This document shows positions 28,086-37,996 of a stretch of DNA of 64,000 nt, piece after piece. Source of the DNA: Planctomycetaceae bacterium (GTDB lineage Bacteria; Planctomycetota; Planctomycetia; Pirellulales; Pirellulaceae); NCBI GenBank assembly GCA_007694185.1, contig RECD01000100.1, positions 62,001 through 126,000 of the forward strand. Reading direction: 5' to 3'. Positions within the stretch are counted from its first letter, which is position 1; the number at the start of each line of letters is the position of its first letter. The notes beneath the pieces are model-generated. The model was given only the letters and a program-made list of their open reading frames with translations. It did no database searches and had not been told where the DNA came from. The translations under genes were made by a program, and so were the position numbers.

Positions 28086-28400
28086 TCAGAAAGGAGGAGA
28101 ATTGGTCACATAGGAAGGTACATCAGGCTCGCCCGCGGGGCCGGGCTCGGCATCACCGTCACTCGCGGCCTCCGGTACGGGAACGTGAGCGTTTCGCCCA
28201 CCGTCGCCACGAGCGTCTCGCGCGTTGCCACCGCGAGCGGTCACGCAGCGGCCGGTGGCAGGACGTTCATCGATCAGCATTCGAACCGGAGGGGTTTCTA
28301 AGTCGTCGAATTGTCCCCGACGGATGCAGATCACGCAGGCGACCATCGCGGCGGCCCCCAACAAGATCGCCGCCGGCAATGCGACATACAATACGCTCAT
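28086..28400 (-). CDS. ccoS: cbb3 oxidase assembly protein CcoS
   Basis: Small single-helix membrane protein, 104 aa, needed to insert cofactors into cbb3-type cytochrome oxidase. The N-terminal helix (VLYVALPAAILLGAAAMVACVICI) is followed by the CcoS signature RRGQFDDLETPPVRMLID. The tail from about residue 48 is Gly/Arg/Asp/Pro-rich and longer than in typical CcoS (50-70 aa). ATG overlaps the ccoI stop by four nt. Confidence 0.9.
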   Translation of the reverse strand: MSVLYVALPAAILLGAAAMVACVICIRRGQFDDLETPPVRMLIDERPATGRCVTARGGNARDARGDGGRNAHVPVPEAASDGDAEPGPAGEPDVPSYVTNSPPF

Positions 28401-30988
28401 GCCTCGTCCTCACGGAAGGTTGCCGAAGCCAAAATCATCGCCAGCACGGTCAACGAACTGATCGGCATGATCAACGCTGCGGTCAACGGACCGACCCGAC
28501 CGGCCATCGCCAGCAAGATCGCGATCGAATTGTAGGCTAGGGAGACGGCAAATGTCTGCCGAATTAACCGCACGGTGCGCCTCGCCGCCAACATCAGTTC
28601 GGGTAGCCTGCCCAGATTACCGTCGGCGAGGAACACCGGGGCTGCCTCCAGGCTCGTTTCCGCCCCGCCTCGGATGGCGATCCCCACGCCGGCAGCCGCG
28701 AGCGCTGCGGCGTCGTTGACCCCGTCTCCGACCATGGCGACCGAGCCCGGTGTTTGGCGGATTTGGGCCAATTTCTCCTCGGGCGAAAGGTCACCCAATG
28801 CCAAATCCGGCCGGATACCCAATTCAGCCGCAATCCGGCTGACACAAGCCTGGTGGTCACCGGACAAAATCCCGACTTGCCAACCGGCTTTTCTCAGCCC
28901 CAAAAGCGCCTCGAGCGCGGTCGGCCGCAATCCGTCACTAACCCCGAAGACGCCGACCGGTTGTGTGTCGATCGCATACAAAATGGGGCTGATGCCCGTC
29001 CGGGCGAACTCCGTGGCCTGTGGCTCGATCGGCTGGGGGTCGAATCCCTGGCGACGAAGGTAACCGGCGTTGCCGATCACCACCCGGTGACCGTCGGCCG
29101 TCCCGTCGATACCCCCGCCCGTCTGTTGGTCGATGGGGCGGTCGAGTGCGGGAGGTCGAAAATCGGACACGTCGTCCCCGCAGACCAATCCGCGAGCGAC
29201 GGCCAAGTCAACGACGGCCCGCGCGACCGGGTGATCGCTCGATCGCTCCAATTCAGACAGCAGGCGGAGCGTCTCGTCATCACCGGACCAACGGGTGACC
29301 CGCAGTCGGCCGTCGGTCAGCGTTCCCGTCTTGTCAAACCAAGCCATGCCCGGCGTCGCGAGTCGCTCCAGCACGTCGCCGCCACGGACCAGAATCCGTC
29401 TGCGGGCCGCACGGCCGATGCCGACCGCGAGGGCCATGGGGGTGGCCAGCGCGAGCGCGCACGGACAGGCGACGATCAGCAACGCGACGGCATGGGTGAC
29501 CGCGACGGACGGCCCACGCGACCACCAAGCGACGGCGGTCACGGCGGCCAAAAACAGCACCACGGCGACAAACCAACCGCCGACCCGATCCGCCAAATGC
29601 ACGATCGGGGCCTTGTTCTGGGCCGCGTCCTCGACGAGCCTCATCAGCCGACCGACGCGGGTATCTGTCCCGGAGGCAGCGACACGGATGTCGATCGGTG
29701 CCCGCAGGTTTGCCGTCCCCGCTTCTACCTCGTCCCCCGGACCGATTTCGACCGGCAGGCTCTCGCCGGTCAGCAGCGAACGGTCCAGCATCGAGTTTCC
29801 CGAGATCACGATCCCGTCGGCCGCGATGCCTTGGCCGGCTCCTACGCGAATCGTCTCTCCGGCAATCAAGTCCTCCGCCGGGACTTTGCGGGTCGAGCCG
29901 TCGGCTTCGACCCTGCGTGCCGTCCTGGGCGATATTCGCATCAACAGTTGGACGGACTGGGCCGCCCGTCGCTGCTGGCGAAACTGCACCCATCGTCCGA
30001 CGAGCAGCAAGAAGACGAGCATCGTGATCGAGTCGAAGAAGACCTCCCCCCGTCCCGAGATCGCGCCGGCCATGCCGGCGACCGCGCCGACGACGAGGGC
30101 GAGGGCCAACGGCAGGTCCATGTGGGGCGTGCGGGTGCGAAGGGAAGCCCAGCCGCCACGAAGGAACAGGCCGCCCGGACCGAAGACGGCGAAGACCCCG
30201 AGCCCCGATCCGACCAGCCGCAGCAGATTGGCATCGCCAACCGCGATGCCGCTGAAGTGTCCGGCGTACAGCGCGACGGCGATCCACATCGCGTTGGCCG
30301 CGCAGAAGGCCGCGACGGCGATCCGCATCAGCAGTCGGCGGTTCTCCTCTCGAGCCGCTGCCGCCCCCGAATCGCTCAGCAAGGGGCCCAGCCGATATCC
30401 GAGGCGGGACAACCAACGGGCAATTTCACTGAGTCGAGTCCGGTCGGGATCGTAAACCAGTTCGACGGAGTGGTCGTTCATCCTGACCCGCGCGGAGTGC
30501 CAACCGGGGACCAGCGGTGCGGAACGCTCGATTAGCCAAGCGCAGGCCCCACAGTGCAAGCCACGGATGCTGCAGGTCGACGCGACCAGCCCGCTGCCGA
30601 CATCCCGCGGTGCGGACTCACCGAGCAACGCGGGGTCATCCAGGTCCTCCCAAGCTTCGTCACGGTCGGCCACCGGGCCGATTTCCGCGACGCCTGATCC
30701 GGACGTGAGCCGATCTCGCAGCGCGTAGTAATCGTCGAGCCCCCAGCCGTGGATCAGTTGATAAGCACCCAGGCACCCCGAACAACAAAAAGTCGGCTCA
30801 TCGGGAGCGGTGGGCGGTGGCGACGGCAGGCCGCAATGCGTGCAGGGATAGCCGGAGTCAAGCGGATCGAGACGGCCGAGGATACCGCCGGAATCAGTTC
30901 CTGCGGGCTCGTTCCCCTGAGCCGAAAAGCGATCGTTTGATTCCGCCACCGATCCCGCTTTGGGGGTCTCGGTCCAATGCGTGCTCAC
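28397..30988 (-). CDS. ccoI: Copper-exporting/maturation P-type ATPase CcoI (FixI)
   Basis: P1B-type copper ATPase that supplies copper for cbb3 oxidase assembly; 863 aa. N-terminal CTHCG (49-53) and FCCSGC (67-72) form the ATPase metal-binding leader. A heavy-metal-associated domain has GLHCGACAW (C146, C149). Membrane helices begin at about 221. The TGES actuator loop is at 408-411, the membrane CPC motif at 508-510, the phosphorylation loop DKTGT at 552-556 and the hinge GDGVND at about 754-759. The DUF2318-like cysteine leader and operon with ccoG, H and S distinguish it from CopA. The start is GTG 30988, which overlaps the upstream stop. Confidence 0.93.
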   Translation of the reverse strand: MSTHWTETPKAGSVAESNDRFSAQGNEPAGTDSGGILGRLDPLDSGYPCTHCGLPSPPPTAPDEPTFCCSGCLGAYQLIHGWGLDDYYALRDRLTSGSGVAEIGPVADRDEAWEDLDDPALLGESAPRDVGSGLVASTCSIRGLHCGACAWLIERSAPLVPGWHSARVRMNDHSVELVYDPDRTRLSEIARWLSRLGYRLGPLLSDSGAAAAREENRRLLMRIAVAAFCAANAMWIAVALYAGHFSGIAVGDANLLRLVGSGLGVFAVFGPGGLFLRGGWASLRTRTPHMDLPLALALVVGAVAGMAGAISGRGEVFFDSITMLVFLLLVGRWVQFRQQRRAAQSVQLLMRISPRTARRVEADGSTRKVPAEDLIAGETIRVGAGQGIAADGIVISGNSMLDRSLLTGESLPVEIGPGDEVEAGTANLRAPIDIRVAASGTDTRVGRLMRLVEDAAQNKAPIVHLADRVGGWFVAVVLFLAAVTAVAWWSRGPSVAVTHAVALLIVACPCALALATPMALAVGIGRAARRRILVRGGDVLERLATPGMAWFDKTGTLTDGRLRVTRWSGDDETLRLLSELERSSDHPVARAVVDLAVARGLVCGDDVSDFRPPALDRPIDQQTGGGIDGTADGHRVVIGNAGYLRRQGFDPQPIEPQATEFARTGISPILYAIDTQPVGVFGVSDGLRPTALEALLGLRKAGWQVGILSGDHQACVSRIAAELGIRPDLALGDLSPEEKLAQIRQTPGSVAMVGDGVNDAAALAAAGVGIAIRGGAETSLEAAPVFLADGNLGRLPELMLAARRTVRLIRQTFAVSLAYNSIAILLAMAGRVGPLTAALIMPISSLTVLAMILASATFREDEA

Positions 30989-31983
30989 AGGCCGCTCCCT
31001 CGGGGAACGGTGGATGTGTCGACCCGAGTCGGGGATGTCGGCTGGGCTGGCGAAGTCACCAGCGGTTCCCCCGCCGGTTCACAGCAGGGCAGCGGTTGGG
31101 CACCCAGGCCGTCCAGCCAATGCCGAGCGTCGGAGCCATCGTTGGAAGTGCCCCACTGCCTCGCCGCTTCGCCCAGCGGCCGCAGGTCGGCAGCCGCCCG
31201 GCCGCTGATCGTGTAGCTGCCGCTAACCAACAACACCACCGCGATCAACAGCGGCATCGCGGATCGCAATCGGGGGGCCACGCCGACCGTGCCGATCGCG
31301 CCGCCGACCAAGGCGGTTAGGGCCGGGAGGGTGCCGAGCCAAAAGGCGGTCATTACCAAAACAGCCGTCAGTGGCGAAGCGGTCGCCGCCGCGACCAAGA
31401 CGAACAGGTACAGCCAACCGCATGGCAACCAGGTCGTGACCAGGCCGATGGCGAAGGCCCGGGACAGTCCCGGCAAGCGGGTGATGGTGGGCCGGAGTCG
31501 AGCGAGCTGAGCGGAAACGGCGAGCGACCAGCGACGATTCCAAGCAGGCCCGGGGTAAGGGGCAAGCCCCGATTGGCTCGCAAATTTTGGGCGGCTTGCT
31601 GGTGATGCGGCGACTTGCCCGGCGGCCGCTGGGTCGGACGTCTGATGATCCTGCCAGACGCTCGGCCGGAGCCAATTCAGCAACCGCCACACGCCCATGC
31701 CGATCATCGCGGCGCCGGCCAGCCGGGCGGCGGACTGTTGCCACCCCAGCCAGTCGCCACCAGCGGTCACCAGACCGCCGAACCACCCGGCTGCCAACCC
31801 GGCGGCCAAGAAAGTGACGGCGCGACCACCGTGGTAGGCCGTCAGTCTGGCCCAAGCTCCCCCACGATTGACGCCTGATTGGCCCACGCCGCCCGCCCAC
31901 AAGGCCATCGGACCGCACATGCCGACGCAATGCATGCTACCTAACAAGCTGGCCACCAGGATCGCGCCCGCCAAGCCGATCAT
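30985..31983 (-). CDS. SafE/TauE-like membrane protein of the cbb3 maturation operon
   Basis: 332-aa polytopic membrane protein of the sulfite exporter TauE/SafE (urease-accessory UreH-like) group, commonly found in ccoGHIS clusters. Signature GSMHCVGMCGPMALW (from residue 15) contains the CxxMCGP Cys pair, a potential metal ligand. There are about six hydrophobic helices and a soluble stretch at about 110-150. In such clusters it is suspected to help copper or haem delivery for cbb3 oxidase, but function is unproven. Its start overlaps the ccoH stop and its stop overlaps the ccoI GTG. Confidence 0.75.
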   Translation of the reverse strand: MIGLAGAILVASLLGSMHCVGMCGPMALWAGGVGQSGVNRGGAWARLTAYHGGRAVTFLAAGLAAGWFGGLVTAGGDWLGWQQSAARLAGAAMIGMGVWRLLNWLRPSVWQDHQTSDPAAAGQVAASPASRPKFASQSGLAPYPGPAWNRRWSLAVSAQLARLRPTITRLPGLSRAFAIGLVTTWLPCGWLYLFVLVAAATASPLTAVLVMTAFWLGTLPALTALVGGAIGTVGVAPRLRSAMPLLIAVVLLVSGSYTISGRAAADLRPLGEAARQWGTSNDGSDARHWLDGLGAQPLPCCEPAGEPLVTSPAQPTSPTRVDTSTVPRGSGL

Positions 31984-32651
31984 GGCGCCGCTCCGACGCG
32001 TCCGGTGTCCGCAGCGAGTCCTGAGCTCAACTTTGGGTCGGCCTCGGAATCGATTTCGAGACGTTGGTCGGTGGCAAGATCGACCGTACGTGTCCAGCGA
32101 AAACGCTCGGATTCACCCCGGCTGAGTGTCAGATGCAGGTCCCACAAGCCGAGACGGGCCAGCGGCAACCGGGCCGAGTAGACCCCCGGTGCCGACTCCG
32201 CCAAGGGCCGAATCGTATGATCGCCCGCCCGAACGTGATGAAAGAAGGCCAGTTCCACTTCACCGCCGAGGATCGGCTCACCGGAGGCGTCGAGCACACG
32301 TACCTCAAAATCTCGGAACTCACCCGCTTCATCGAGCTGGCCGATCAGGGCGGTCGCTTGCCAGCCCAACGCATCGCTCAGCTTACGGCTGGCGACCTCG
32401 TCATCCCAGCGCAACGCCCGCTCATGGTAGTCCGGCATCACCGCGACACTCGGGTCCCGTGACGCCAGCCGGTAAGCCAGGCCGCCGATGACCAATTGCA
32501 GGGCCAAAAAGGCCACGACGACGCAACCCCATAACCAAGCCGCACGCTTCGCGGCCGGGCCACGCAATTCGGGACGGTCCGATCCGTCCTCTCCGTTCGG
32601 GTTGTTCGACGACGCGAGTGCTGATGGCGACCGGTTAGGGGCCTGGCTCAT
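31980..32651 (-). CDS. ccoH: FixH/CcoH family protein
   Basis: CcoH (FixH) single-pass membrane protein that assists cbb3 oxidase assembly. 223 aa with an N-terminal soluble stretch, a helix at about 37-60 (AAWLWGCVVVAFLALQLVIGG) and a periplasmic domain beginning PSVAVMPDYHERALRWD, the characteristic FixH region. Later VRVLDASGEPILGGEVELAFFHH and GLWDLHLTL match the family fold. ATG 32651 is preferred; a TTG at 32657 would overlap the ccoG stop as TTGA and is possible. It sits between ccoG and the SafE-like gene. Confidence 0.85.
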   Translation of the reverse strand: MSQAPNRSPSALASSNNPNGEDGSDRPELRGPAAKRAAWLWGCVVVAFLALQLVIGGLAYRLASRDPSVAVMPDYHERALRWDDEVASRKLSDALGWQATALIGQLDEAGEFRDFEVRVLDASGEPILGGEVELAFFHHVRAGDHTIRPLAESAPGVYSARLPLARLGLWDLHLTLSRGESERFRWTRTVDLATDQRLEIDSEADPKLSSGLAADTGRVGAAP

Positions 32652-32653
32652 GG

Positions 32654-34168
32654 TCAACGCTCCGGGCCGAGCAAGCGGAAGGTCAGTTCACGGACGCTGC
32701 CGGTGTCATCGGTGATTCGCATCCGACCATCGACGTAACCCGACTGGGCAGTTATCCGTGAGGAAAAATCGATCACCACCGGGATCACCGCCGATTCGCC
32801 ATCCGCCAACCGGAGCTTTTCCGGTTCGATCACTTCCAATGCCACCCCGGCCGGCTCGGGAGCGGTCACCGCATAGACCCGTTCGGCGCCGCTGCGATTG
32901 ACCAGTCGCAAACGCAGGGTATTGCGTACCTGTGCCCCCGCGATTCGGGTGAAAGGGTTGCCCGGGCCGCGAGTGACGCGCGCATCGAAGCTGTATTTTT
33001 GGCTCAGCTCACGGGCGAACCCGACGCCGATCAACAGCAGGATCATCGGGTAAATGACGGTTCGGGCGCGGAGCAAACCACCGGCTTTACCGTCGATCCC
33101 GTCTTGCGAATCGTAACGGATCAGACCCCGTGGCCGACCGATGCGGTCCATCACGTCGTCGCAGGCGTCGATGCACTGGGTGCAATTCACGCATTCCAGC
33201 TGCAACCCGTCGCGGATGTCGATCCCGGTTGGGCAGACGGCGACACAGCGGTTGCAATCGATGCAATCACCCGCTTCGCGAGGGGCGTCTGACCCTTCGG
33301 CGGTGGCGGGCCGCCGGCCTTTTTTTCGGGGTTCGCCCCGATGGTGGTCGTAGGAAATGATCAACGATCGCCGGTCCAGCATGACCGATTGGAAGCGTCC
33401 GTAGGGGCATGCGATCAGGCAGAGTTGTTCGCGGAAGAACAAGAAATGGAATAGCATCAAGCCGGTCGTGATCGCCATCACCAGAAAGGCCGTCGGATGT
33501 TCCCAGGGAGGGGTGCGGATCCAACGCGCCAGCGATTCGACGCCGACGAAGTAGGCCAAAAACGTATGCGCCAAGAGCATGCAGATGACCAGGTAGACCG
33601 CCCATCGGGCAATCCGACGAGCCCCAACCAAGGGCCGTTTGGGCCGTCCGCCCCGACCCGCTGTTCCTTCGAAGAACCGGTCGATCGGGCGAAACAGAAA
33701 TTCCATGTAGACCGTTTGCGGGCAAGCCCAACCACACCACAGTCGCCCGCCGATCGCCGTGACCAACATGATCGCTAGGAAGACGAGTAGCATCCCCAGC
33801 GCGAGCAGCAGGGTGTCGGTCGCACGGAACACCGAACCGAGGATGATGAACTGACGGGCCGCGATGTCGAGCAGAATCGGCGGCTTGCCGCCGATACTCA
33901 GGTGCGGCAGCGCAATGAACACGACCGCCAACACATAGGCCACTACCCGGCGACGCTTCCAAAACCGACCGGTCGAAAGCAGCGGGTACATCCAACGCCG
34001 CGATCCGTCGCTTTCCAGCGTGCTGAGCACATGTTCTGGAGAGGCGAGCATCGTCTCCTGGGAGCCGTCTTCGCGACGAACGCGATCGTCAGACTCCGCG
34101 GTGACCACCGGAAGGGTTCGCGATTGCTGCTCGTGATCCCCTGTGGGGCCGCCGGTTGCCGGGTTCAT
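32654..34168 (-). CDS. ccoG: Cytochrome cbb3 oxidase accessory protein CcoG
   Basis: Polytopic membrane iron-sulfur protein that reduces copper for cbb3 oxidase maturation. Membrane helices include VVAYVLAVVFIALPHLSIGG and LGMLLVFLAIMLVTAIGG. Conserved GRLWCGWACPQTVYMEFLFRPID is followed by CLIACPYGRFQSVMLD and two 4Fe-4S motifs: CIDCNRCVAVCP and CVNCTQCIDACD. The C-terminal Ig-like domain (RNTLRLRLVNRSGAERVYAV) is typical. ATG 34168 is chosen because AAGG lies just upstream; ATG 34186 is possible. The frame extends further to 34324 but that stretch has no homology I recognise. First gene of the ccoG-H-SafE-I-S operon. Confidence 0.9.
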   Translation of the reverse strand: MNPATGGPTGDHEQQSRTLPVVTAESDDRVRREDGSQETMLASPEHVLSTLESDGSRRWMYPLLSTGRFWKRRRVVAYVLAVVFIALPHLSIGGKPPILLDIAARQFIILGSVFRATDTLLLALGMLLVFLAIMLVTAIGGRLWCGWACPQTVYMEFLFRPIDRFFEGTAGRGGRPKRPLVGARRIARWAVYLVICMLLAHTFLAYFVGVESLARWIRTPPWEHPTAFLVMAITTGLMLFHFLFFREQLCLIACPYGRFQSVMLDRRSLIISYDHHRGEPRKKGRRPATAEGSDAPREAGDCIDCNRCVAVCPTGIDIRDGLQLECVNCTQCIDACDDVMDRIGRPRGLIRYDSQDGIDGKAGGLLRARTVIYPMILLLIGVGFARELSQKYSFDARVTRGPGNPFTRIAGAQVRNTLRLRLVNRSGAERVYAVTAPEPAGVALEVIEPEKLRLADGESAVIPVVIDFSSRITAQSGYVDGRMRITDDTGSVRELTFRLLGPER

Positions 34169-34411
34169 CGTTTTGCCTTGATCCATCACCGCGCGAACGT
34201 CGACAGCGATAGCGGGGAGCAGGTGATCCGTTTCAACGCGAAGGAAGCCGCTGAACGGCGAGGGCGGGCGTTGGAGGCAAGACTCGCAGACGTCGGCGAG
34301 CCCAAACACCTCGGTGTCGGTCACCCGCTCCGTTACATTCTTTCGCGACCGGTGGGAGCCTGCAAGTGGAATCGGATCGGCAGCGACAATTCACCACTGC
34401 CGGTCGTCGGC

Positions 34412-35584
<1,173 letters not shown>

Positions 35585-35605
35585 TCACGGGGTCCATCCG
35601 TCACT

Positions 35606-36883
35606 TCAATACCGACCCAAACAGAGGCAGACGTTTTGGCCCCCGAAGCCGAAGCTGTTGTTGAGGGCGTAATCGATTTTGGCCTCGCGGGCGGCGTTGG
35701 GGACGTAGTCCAGGTCGCAGTTCGGGTCCGGATACTCTTGGTTGATCGTCGGGGGTAAAACCCCGTCGCGGATGGCCAGCAAGCAGACGATCATTTCGGT
35801 CACGCCGGCGGCGGCGATCAGGTGTCCCATCATGCTCTTGGTGCTGCTGACCGGGACCCGCATGGCGTGTTCACCGAAGACCTGTTTGCAGGCGAGCGTT
35901 TCGACTTTGTCATTGACCTGGGTGCTCGTGCCGTGGGCGTTGACGTAGCCGATCTGCTCGGGCTGCAGAGCGGCGTCAGCGATCGCCATCCGCATCGCGG
36001 CGATCCCGCCATGCCCGTCCGGCGGGATGTCGGTGATGCGATAGGCATCGGCCGTGGTGCCGTACCCGAGGACTTCGCCGTAAATCGCCGCTCCGCGTTT
36101 CTGGGCCTGTTCCAGTTCTTCGAGGACGACCATCGCGGCCCCTTCGCCGAGCACAAAGCCGTTCCGTTTGCCGTCAAACGGACGGCTCGCCTTGGTCGGC
36201 TCCTCGTTGCTCGTCGAGAGCGCGGTCAACAGGTTGAAGCCGGTCACGCCGAAGGGGTGGATCATGCTGTGGGTACCGCCGGCGAGCATCACGTCGGCGT
36301 CACCGCGGCGGATCATTTCGGTCGCCTCGCCGATCGCCTGGCTGCTCGCGGCACAAGCGGTCAGGCAGTTGAAGTTCGGCCCTTGGGCATTGAACATCGT
36401 CGCCAGATGAGCCGCCGGCATGTTCGGTTCCTGCTCCAATTCCTTGATCGGATTGAGCACTTTCAAACCCTGGCGAATGAACTCGGCGGCGTCGTACTCG
36501 CCTCCCCGCATGGCGGCTGACATCATCTGGGTGAACGTGCGAAAGTCCTGGTTTCCTTCGCCACTACCCAAATAGATTCCGAAACGGATCGGATCGATCG
36601 CGGCATCGGCCAACCCGCTATCGGCGATCGCCTGTTTGGCGGCACCGACGGCGAACTTGGTGTGCCGCCCGCGATCCCGCCAAACTTCCGCCGACTCGCC
36701 CGCGTCGGTGATGTCCCAACCCTTGACTTCGGCCGAGATCTTCGTGGGGAAACCGCTGGCATCGAACAGCGTTGTCGGGGCCACGCCACTGCCTCCCTCC
36801 CGGAGTCCGGCCCAGACGGTGGCGACATCATGCCCCATCGGGTTGATCATTCCGAGACCGGTAACAACGACGCGACGACGCAT
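35606..36883 (-). CDS. Beta-ketoacyl-ACP synthase (FabF-type KAS)
   Basis: Condensing enzyme of the KAS I/II family, 425 aa. The catalytic triad is visible: Cys177 in CLTACAASSQA, His317 in NAHGTSTQVND and His354 with Lys349 in TKSMMGHLIAAAG. The N-terminus RRRVVVTGLGMINPMG is typical. The conserved SSFGFGG-type C-terminal loop appears as NNSFGFGGQNV. ATG 36883 is the likely start; an in-frame TTG at 36916 overlaps the preceding stop. It lies downstream of a hot-dog protein, ACP and FabZ on one strand, indicating a dedicated acyl-chain cassette. Whether it is the housekeeping FabF or a specialised paralogue cannot be decided here. Confidence 0.88.
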   Translation of the reverse strand: MRRRVVVTGLGMINPMGHDVATVWAGLREGGSGVAPTTLFDASGFPTKISAEVKGWDITDAGESAEVWRDRGRHTKFAVGAAKQAIADSGLADAAIDPIRFGIYLGSGEGNQDFRTFTQMMSAAMRGGEYDAAEFIRQGLKVLNPIKELEQEPNMPAAHLATMFNAQGPNFNCLTACAASSQAIGEATEMIRRGDADVMLAGGTHSMIHPFGVTGFNLLTALSTSNEEPTKASRPFDGKRNGFVLGEGAAMVVLEELEQAQKRGAAIYGEVLGYGTTADAYRITDIPPDGHGGIAAMRMAIADAALQPEQIGYVNAHGTSTQVNDKVETLACKQVFGEHAMRVPVSSTKSMMGHLIAAAGVTEMIVCLLAIRDGVLPPTINQEYPDPNCDLDYVPNAAREAKIDYALNNSFGFGGQNVCLCLGRY

Positions 36884-36912
36884 GACTGGGGTAGGCTCCG
36901 CAAAGAAAGTTG

Positions 36913-37419
36913 TCAAAGTTTGTCAGAGACGCCCAACGGTTGCCCGTCGCGGCCGATCCCACAGTCAAAAAGCTTCATGATTCGCAGCATCTCTGCGAGA
37001 TCGCCCGAATGGAACAAGGAACCTTCCGCGAACCGACCTGCTTCCAAGAAGGCGAACATCAGGTCGATCTCGGCATGCGGCTGTCCGTCAATCTGGCTGG
37101 TCGCGGTCACCCGCGCACCGTGTTCCTGGGTCCCTTCCAGTCTAACCCAGTAATCCATCCGATCGCCCGGCGTCGCCTGGCGATGGAATTTGGCGTTGCC
37201 GATCTTGGCGAGGACGACGCGTTTGTCCCAATCGAAATGCTCGGCCACCAAAATCCCCCCCAACTGCGCGATCCCCTCAATGATCAACGTCGACGGAAAG
37301 AATGGGAAGCCGGGACAGTATTCATCGACCACTTCCTGATCGAGCGTCACGTTCTTGATCCCACGGGCGTGGGATCCGCTGACGAACTCGGTAAAGCGAT
37401 CGATCCAAAACCAACGCAT
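36913..37419 (-). CDS. FabZ/FabA-like hot-dog protein lacking the catalytic His
   Basis: 168-aa single hot-dog-fold protein related to 3-hydroxyacyl-ACP dehydratase FabZ. The central helix reads YCPGFPFFPSTLIIEGIAQLGG. Glu48 is kept in the position of the catalytic Glu, but Tyr34 replaces the catalytic His of HFPxxP and the surrounding GHP is GFP. Otherwise length and fold fit FabZ (VVLAKIGNAKFHRQATPGDRM is the FabZ-like strand). It may be a structural partner of the intact FabZ two genes away, or have another chemistry. It overlaps the KAS gene start region and follows the ACP gene with 16 nt between. Clearly expressed together with them by layout. Confidence 0.78.
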   Translation of the reverse strand: MRWFWIDRFTEFVSGSHARGIKNVTLDQEVVDEYCPGFPFFPSTLIIEGIAQLGGILVAEHFDWDKRVVLAKIGNAKFHRQATPGDRMDYWVRLEGTQEHGARVTATSQIDGQPHAEIDLMFAFLEAGRFAEGSLFHSGDLAEMLRIMKLFDCGIGRDGQPLGVSDKL

Positions 37420-37435
37420 CGGAATCTCAGCCTAG

Positions 37436-37819
37436 TCAGATCTTGGAAGCGACGTAGTTGCACATATCGCCGACGGTCAGCAGATTGCCGAAGTCCTGGA
37501 CCCGAGGATTCTGCTCGAACTTGGACAGATTCGCCCATGGCATCCGCTGCTTGAGGACCTGCATCCCCTCGGGCGTCACCAATCCGTCCTGAACGTACTG
37601 GCTGTTGGTCAGGATGTCCTCGGGCGACAACTCTTCGCGGGGGATCGTGATCCCGAAGCTCTTCTCGAGCTTGAACACGATGTCCAGAAAATCGATCGAT
37701 TCGGCACCCAAATCACCCACCAGCGTGGCCTCGGGGGTGACCTCGTCATCGTCAACGCCCAAGGCATCAACCAACGACGCACGGACCTTATCGAACACTT
37801 CTTCGCTACTCATGCTCAT
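37436..37819 (-). CDS. Acyl carrier protein, C-terminally extended
   Basis: 127-aa acyl carrier protein. The ACP fold occupies residues of about 1-75 with the phosphopantetheine attachment Ser41 in DLGAESIDFLDIVFKLE. This is followed by an extra 50 residues (from about QYVQDGLVTPEGMQVL to the end) that standard 77-aa ACPs lack; they are helical and charged and end with FGNLLTVGDMCNYVAS. It lies between the intact FabZ and the His-less hot-dog protein. It is probably the carrier for this cassette instead of the housekeeping AcpP. An internal ATG at 37813 is equally possible. Confidence 0.88.
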   Translation of the reverse strand: MSMSSEEVFDKVRASLVDALGVDDDEVTPEATLVGDLGAESIDFLDIVFKLEKSFGITIPREELSPEDILTNSQYVQDGLVTPEGMQVLKQRMPWANLSKFEQNPRVQDFGNLLTVGDMCNYVASKI

Positions 37820-37996
37820 TCTGGATTCCTCATTTCCGATCGTTGGGAACCGCCGTCACCGCGACGTGTTTCCCCAATGGACTCGATTTCGATACCGATT
37901 CGCCGGGAGTCTGACCAGCCAAATCGGCAAAACTCACGGTTTTGGACTGCCTCGTCACCAACCGACGGCCTGAAGGCCAAGCCGGACCGGCAAACT

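Noticed and set aside
28754-30535. 593-residue plus-strand ORF antisense to ccoI
   Set aside because: The opposite strand encodes a complete P-type ATPase with all motifs. The antisense product is Arg/Pro/Asp-rich without domains, an expected shadow of GC-rich codon use.
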